Source: Incurvaria masculella
Lineage: Eukaryota > Arthropoda > Insecta > Lepidoptera > Incurvariidae
DNA length: 64,000 nt
Assembly (NCBI GenBank): GCA_946894095.1
Contig: OX335647.2
Location: 18,556,001-18,620,000 of the forward strand
Direction: 5' to 3'
Below, in pieces: positions 58,362 to 64,000 of the stretch. Numbering within the stretch: the stretch's first letter is position 1; each line of letters begins with the position of its first letter. A model generated the notes under the pieces. The model ran no database searches. It had not been told where the DNA came from and saw nothing but the letters and a program-made list of their open reading frames with translations. The position numbers and the translations under genes were made by a program.

Positions 58362-58396
58362 ATGACACCTGTGGCTCTACTCTTCAAAGTGAACAG
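58362..58396 (+). other. Candidate first coding exon
   Basis: ATG opens MTPVALLFKVN and the exon leaves in phase 2 at a strong donor (AACAG|GTAAGT). The upstream 250 bp are GC-richer and lack downstream competing ATGs in good context. Coding length (35 bases) and phase equal those of the 28586-28620 candidate. Confidence 0.35.
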
Positions 58397-59261
58397 GTAA
58401 GTCTTTAGCGAAATGATGTGGGCGAAATTTTATTTCTTTTTGCAATACCTTTCTTTGCAGTCATTTGGTTACAATGTTTTATAGTTTTTCGATACTACAT
58501 ACAATTTATAAATAAAAAAATAAAAAATTAAATTATGTAAAAAATATTTATTGAAGCATAATTTTTAAAATAACAAATTAAAATTTATAATTTGTATATC
58601 ACATAACATATGCAATACATAATATGTAGCATAACAACTGGAATATAAATATATATCCTGGTTCATGTAATTGGAAATACCCCTGATTCATATGCAAATT
58701 GATAGCCATCATTGTGAGTTGGATGAACTACACATAAAATAAAATGTTTTATTGCTTTTTTATCTTTTTTCAATTTGAATCTATAGATCATAATATTTTC
58801 CTAGCACGCACGATTCGTTGCAGCAAGGGGACTTCCACGAAATACATACAAGCGATGTAGAAGTATCATTTTACTTATTTATTTCTGTATTAACAGTAAA
58901 ACTTTTCGTACTAATAATTTCACTGCCACTTCTTATGTCATATTCTTCACGGATTTGAAAACATTTTGTGATATTATGGGGACGTATCCTAATAGATAAC
59001 AACTGCGGTATTTTGTGTATGAACCTCTGGGCATACAGTATAGGTAGGGTAAAGTAGGATATAAGTATACAGAATGATTTTTTCAAGTTTGCCTTCATGG
59101 CAAAATCCGAAACTATAAGAAATATCGAGAAACATTCAAAGGAGTCATGCGGCCGATTTTGTCAAAAACTAAAACAGCATTATATTTATAAATATATTTC
59201 TTTTTCTCCCAGAATTCGAACCCGTTGATTTTGAGAAAAAACGTGCAGTTTTAGTTGATAA
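58397..59261. other. Unrecognised AT-rich sequence
   Basis: No gene or repeat recognised. Confidence 0.45.
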
Positions 59262-59488
59262 TGCGGGTTCGGAACCCACCTGAAAGGTCCGCTCGGGTTA
59301 GTACCGTCTCATTGCAAGAAATATTCTCGAAGCGGCAATGAGTCCATATTCTCCATCAAGTTCAATGCAGCCATGCTCATAAAAATGGAAGACTCTAGCA
59401 TGGCGCCTTATTTATTCGGGAATCCGGTGTAAGGTAATACCAAAACCGTAGGTGTCGTGTTCGCTACCCATGTCCTTCCCATAAAAAA
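59262..59488 (+). repeat. SINE copy lacking a complete head
   Basis: CGCTCGGGTTAGTACCGTCT, CGAAGCGGCAATGAGTCCAT, TCAATGCAGCCATGCTCATA, CTCTAGCATGGCGCCTTATT and a CCCATAAAAAATA end. Confidence 0.78.
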
Positions 59489-61347
59489 TATAAATCATTT
59501 ATAACTGTAAAATAATAAAAAAGTTGAAAAAATAATGTATATGTGTAATACAGAATAAATAATGGCTGATGGAGATATATGCGACTGTGCGATAGTTTAG
59601 CTAGGGTTTCGCAATATTAGAATTAAAAAAATGTGATTAGACTTTTTAAAATAACTAACATTCCTAATTTATAAATATAAAATAACTTGGAAATAAGTTT
59701 ATTATTTATAATATTATTACTCTAAAAACATACGTTTTTTAAACTATAAAATATTCAAAGGTCGTGTGTCATCTCGTAGCGATCCCGACTGTAACCTGTT
59801 CCCCCCGTCTCAGATCATCTGTGGCGAGCAGATGATGTCAACGAGATTACATTTCACCTGCCGCAGACGCACCTATTTTTAGCCTGTAGGACTCGGTAGG
59901 TTTGCAATTTGTCTATCCTGAGAGAAGTATCTTATAGGAGCACAAATATTCTTTGACAGCTGCTTACTGCGATAAATATGTTTGTAGATCATTTCGTCCA
60001 TTCCATGTTATAACATGGGATAACAGTAGTGTTGAAATAGAGATCTATATCTAAAGCAAACTGGGGGATTACAGTACAAAGGTACCAAAGTCGTTTCTGC
60101 GCGTAATGGCAACTCCCTTTTTTTTAATATTAATGTTTTCAGGCTAATTTGAAATAAATTTTATTTCAAATGAAATCTGGTATGAACAATCAAATATGGA
60201 CGTTGATATAACAACGTTTTTATATGAATGATAAATTTAATATGACTAAGGTAAACTCTCTTTCATTTTGTACCGTATTGTTCCCCGGGGTTACATTTAC
60301 TTATGTGGTCCATGGTCATGCTTGCCCGCCGGAAGTCGTAGCAATTTCACCCGACTTCCGCATAGGGTGGTCAGTGGTCTGGTCGACAACGTGGGGTGAA
60401 CTAGTACGAGTATGTTTTTATAACCAGTCATGGATGGCGAGACATTCCTTTTTACATTTCATTTAAACTTCTGGTAGGCTAGTCAAATGATGCTACCATT
60501 TCATAAACTAATCCGCGGATAAGATTAACTCGGTAAAAAGGAACCTGCAAATGCACTATACTGGCCTATGCATTTTTATATTTATGAGAGAGGTACTTAC
60601 ATTTTATAATATCATAATAAAGTTTCGTTTTAAAAGTTTTTCCTGTAAAAGAAACATTTAATTTGTTTATACGTATGAAAATGATCGGTTTAGTGTCCTT
60701 TGATTAAATTCAATACTTACTAAATGAAATGGGCAAACAGCTTGCGAATTTTAAAATAGTATTACATGTAGTAATAAAGCTAACCACGATACAGTTTTTT
60801 TCATTAAAACATATTTTGTCATGCAAGGAAAAATATATAACTTACGCATGGATGTGAACCTGCTCTCTGACGTTTCTATAATTAAAGAACGCTCAAAGAA
60901 TATAGATGCTTTAATTAAAGAATAACGAAATAGAACTAAAGAAATATTCAAGCAACTTAGCAAAACACAATATTGCAAGGCAAGATTTGCAGCGGAGTCG
61001 TTACCACCATCGTATTTTCTGGGACGTCTGATGAAACCGTACGGTTTCCACAGTCAAGTAAGTGAGGACAAGTGTAGAAGAATAGAGAAAACGTTCTTAT
61101 TGTGCGGAGACTAACGACTTTGTCATTATAAATGGTGGCTTGTTTTCAGCATTGTTAACATACTCTGTATTGATGAAATCGTCACCATTTTTTATATATT
61201 TTGTAAGGAGTGATTATATTTTCAAAATCACCTTTTTAAAGCCAGTGGTACGACATCCAGTGTCTGCGAAAACCGGTAGATCGGCCAGGTTCATCTTAAC
61301 ACCATTTTTAAAATACCCCAGATTTTACCTTGGGGAAAATACCTCGC
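59489..61347. other. Unrecognised sequence
   Basis: No gene or known repeat. A GC-rich patch at 60290-60420 with an inverted CGGAAGTCG / CGACTTCCG is unclassified. Confidence 0.4.
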
Positions 61348-61700
61348 CTCGGATTTCACATAAAACTGCAGGTTACTTTCCTTACTTACTATAGGCCGTG
61401 GTGTTAATCCAGCCCGTGTAGGTATCATAGCATTGAATGAATGATGGTGGAAGCGGTAAAGAAAATTGTCCGTGTTTTCTAAACAGTTCAACGTGAAAAA
61501 TTAAGAAAGTCCTAGCATGACACCTAGTTTGCATGAGGTTCGTTAGGCTAATAGCAACCACTTGGCGTAGGCAGACAGAAACAGCTTCAGAGGGTTGGTC
61601 TGTATCCGTGAATCCAGTTTCAGCCTTTTTCGTTATCGTTACCATTTTTGTCGCGACCTCCTAATCTATAATGTCATCCTTGTGCAGTTACATTAAAAAT
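61348..61700 (+). repeat. SINE copy with internal insertion
   Basis: CATAAAACTGCAGGTTACTT, CATTGAATGAATGATGGTGG AAGCGG, AAATTGTCCGTGTTTTC and AGTCCTAGCATGACACCTAG in order. About 100 bp of foreign sequence precedes the final GTGCAGTTACATTAAAAA. Confidence 0.72.
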
Positions 61701-61956
61701 ATAGGCTCACCTATCTGCAAGCATCGATATTGTCGCCTGCTTAGTAATATTTGAGTTAAGGTGGCCCAACCCGGCGGGACTAACTCAATCGCGGGCACGG
61801 TACAAAACCGTGCTGTTGCGCTCTGGGACCTTCTCTGTTTCAAAGAAAAAGACAGGCTCCGTGATGAGGAAGATGCAAGATTTACGAAAATTTTAATTAT
61901 AAAACGACTTATAGCTAAAAGGAAACCACGACCGCTGTAGTCAAAAATCTAACAAA

Positions 61957-62024
61957 AACCAAATAGATTATGGATCTTGATTAAATAATAGCTTATTTAA
62001 TCAAGATCCATAATCTATTTGGTT
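61957..62024. repeat. Perfect 32-bp-stem hairpin with 4-nt loop
   Basis: AACCAAATAGATTATGGATC TTGATTAAATAA and its exact complement surround TAGC. No mismatch in the arms. Confidence 0.95.
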
Positions 62025-63302
62025 ATCTATTTTTATCTAATTTTTTTAAGATGTTCTTACTTTATCATTGCTTAATCTACCTCCAAAGTTATTGTATAAA
62101 ACGTGCGAAAAATCCGAACTTTCGGACCTTATAACTTACAAACCAAACAAAATTTTACAATGCCAACGGTCATCAAACATCTAGTTCGATAAAATAAAGC
62201 AAAAAAATTTGGGATCTCTGACAAGTAATATGTGCGTGATCTTCTTTCCCCGTTTGTATGGGGAGTTGAGCGTATCGTCTGCTCTTCACTCCATCCATGG
62301 CCGATCAAGCCGACCCGACGGTGTCTGGTTTCGTTCTCTGGCTTTCCAGTTCCCACCGCCTCCAGCCTACTGTAACCCACACCGGACCGGTAGTAGCTGG
62401 TAGTGTTATTTTTATATTTTCGAGGAGGCTGAAGAATTGTGGGTCGAAGATCCAAAGAAAATAAAATATATTTTAAAATAAAAGTAAAATATACTTTCCC
62501 AACGAATGTGAGATGTATCTAGGATTAATATCTTCTTGCTTTACGGTCGATTGTACATAAGGCTTAGGATATAGGTGAACAATATTTTTCATCCGGGATG
62601 CGAATGAGACAGGATTTTTACACCAAACTTTCGCTCCGGTTGCACGAAGAGACGGCCGAGTTAATCAATGTTCAAACACGTCACTTTTAGTGATCCGCAT
62701 AGAGTTCCTTCCATACTGTCCACACAAAGTGACGTGTTTGATCATACTTTGACGTTGATTTTGATTTTTTGTCCTTTCGTGCACTCGGCCCTAAGTCATA
62801 AAAGTTGTTCCAATCGATTTGTTAACCTGTATTTTAGAAATGTATTACGGATTGCAAATTTTAATGTGTCTTCCAACCACTCGTGCATTGGCCATTCGCG
62901 TAAAAGGCGGAGCGGCATTAATGAAAAGAAAACATTTTAAACTAGTTACCATAAGGCTATTTAAAACAATAACGTACAACAGGGAAGTGGAAAAACATCA
63001 CACGTCAATTACAACAAGATCACCATCAAAGAAACAACAAAGACGCAGCGGTACATAATTTCCTCGCATTATCGAGTAATTACGAAACGTCTTATTTTTT
63101 CCTGCGCTCATTGCATCTCGCGCCTAGTGGACTGTTGAGAGACTGTTTCTTGTGACGCAGCAAAAACTGAAGCGATGCAAACAGTACGAATGGCTCGTCA
63201 ATCATTTTCAGCCTACTAACCGTGAAAATTGGCGCAGAGACAGTAACTGGGATTGGTTGTCTTCCTAGATTTTTATAAGTAACCCGGTTGATTAATACCA
63301 AT
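62025..63302. other. Mostly unrecognised
   Basis: 62515-62560 is a tail copy of the second SINE-like family (TTGCTTTACGGTCGATTGTA CATAAG). No supported gene. Confidence 0.4.
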
Positions 63303-63400
63303 GGTTTCTACAGCTAGTGGTGTAGTGGTTAGAGGACTTGCCTTTAATACCCCATAACGGGTTCGAATGCTCGCCTCGGTCATGCACCACTTTTTTCACT
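63303..63400 (+). repeat. tRNA-like SINE head, isolated
   Basis: TAGTGGTGTAGTGGTTAGAG GACTTGCC fits an A box, and ACGGGTTCGAATGCTCGCC a B box 35-40 bp later. Matches the head of the copy at 21442 but the family body is missing. It does not fold as a full tRNA by inspection. Confidence 0.72.
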
Positions 63401-64000
63401 ATTTTAAATTTCACTATTTAAATAATGTAAATAAATAGTTAATTGTCTATAATATCTGAACAATTAACGAAATTATGGACGGACAAAATAAAGCCTCCAG
63501 TCAGATATTAATGAAAATAGAATTAAATTATGGTTATCAAGTATTGAATAGTTATTTTTATTTTAGTTTATGTTGAACACAGCAATTTACAGATAAATAC
63601 TAATTAACGGAACAAAATGAAGACCTACAGTGCTCCTTACTTACGTAAATATATACATCTGTTATGTACAGCTATTTAATCTACAGTTTCCACTGCTCAT
63701 ATCGTTGAAATATTGTACACATATGAAGAGACAAAATCTGTGGAAGAGACAAAATCTGTGGAAGAGACATATGATGCAGGTCTTGTCTGTGTCCATCCAA
63801 TTGATCAACTGACACACCGTATTCGGTTTCGTGAGTAAGTGCGATCTCGGCTCGAATGTTGCAAACCAAGTGTATCGCACAATCAAAAAAATAGATTTCC
63901 TTTCCGACGAACGCGTGCGCATCAAATTGGCTGATCGATGCTTGGCAATCACTGGCAACTACCAGTGTAGCACTCTTTTAATGACGCTGATCGCAAGTAT
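63401..64000. other. Unrecognised sequence to window end
   Basis: Contains a perfect tandem duplication of AGACAAAATCTGTGGAAG (63730-63765). No gene recognised. Confidence 0.5.

Noticed and set aside
63303..63400. Host tRNA gene
   Set aside because: A and B boxes are present, but the stem pairing of a tRNA is not, and the same sequence heads a SINE at 21442.

Overview
The window looks like a stretch of nuclear DNA from an insect, most probably a moth or butterfly. Coding density is very low, the DNA is AT-rich, and two conserved spliced genes have short exons with canonical GT/AG introns. There are two nuclear copies of very AT-rich insect mitochondrial DNA (mitochondrial TGA=Trp codons, 16S and cox3-trnG order). 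The interspersed repeats include Helitrons ending in CTAG|T and the 'GGTTCCGTACC ... GGTACGGAACC' repeat, which I associate with Lepidoptera. I cannot name the species.

Layout. 1-4.63 kb: 3' end of a LINE (I/Jockey group, ORF2 with endonuclease, reverse transcriptase and RNase H) that appears intact apart from the window edge. 6.0-10.7 kb: RWDD4 in four exons; its introns carry a mariner relic, a SINE, a Helitron with a nested MITE, and a nuclear mitochondrial 16S rRNA segment. 13.4-16.5 kb: CYB5D1 in four exons on the same strand, with a hairpin MITE in intron 3. 17.95-21.18 kb: a mariner with a full D,D34D transposase, interrupted in its last codons by a 1.93-kb repeat-rich element with an 8-bp target duplication. 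21-64 kb: almost entirely repeats and unrecognised sequence, with three Helitrons in total, many copies of one SINE family, LINE relics, inverted-repeat elements, an 800-bp foldback, a second mitochondrial insertion (cox3-trnG) and a few weak candidate exons.

The two confident host genes have no evident functional link: RWDD4 is a small RWD-domain protein, and CYB5D1 is a cytochrome-b5-like protein associated with cilia in other animals. Most of the interest lies in the mobile DNA: a SINE family whose common body occurs behind either a 5S rRNA-like or a tRNA-like head, the same SINE carried inside two Helitron copies, and the in-frame splitting of an otherwise open mariner transposase.

Coordinates of repeat copies were set by eye and are approximate, usually within 10-20 bp. 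Exon boundaries of RWDD4 and CYB5D1 were checked for phase and are more reliable.
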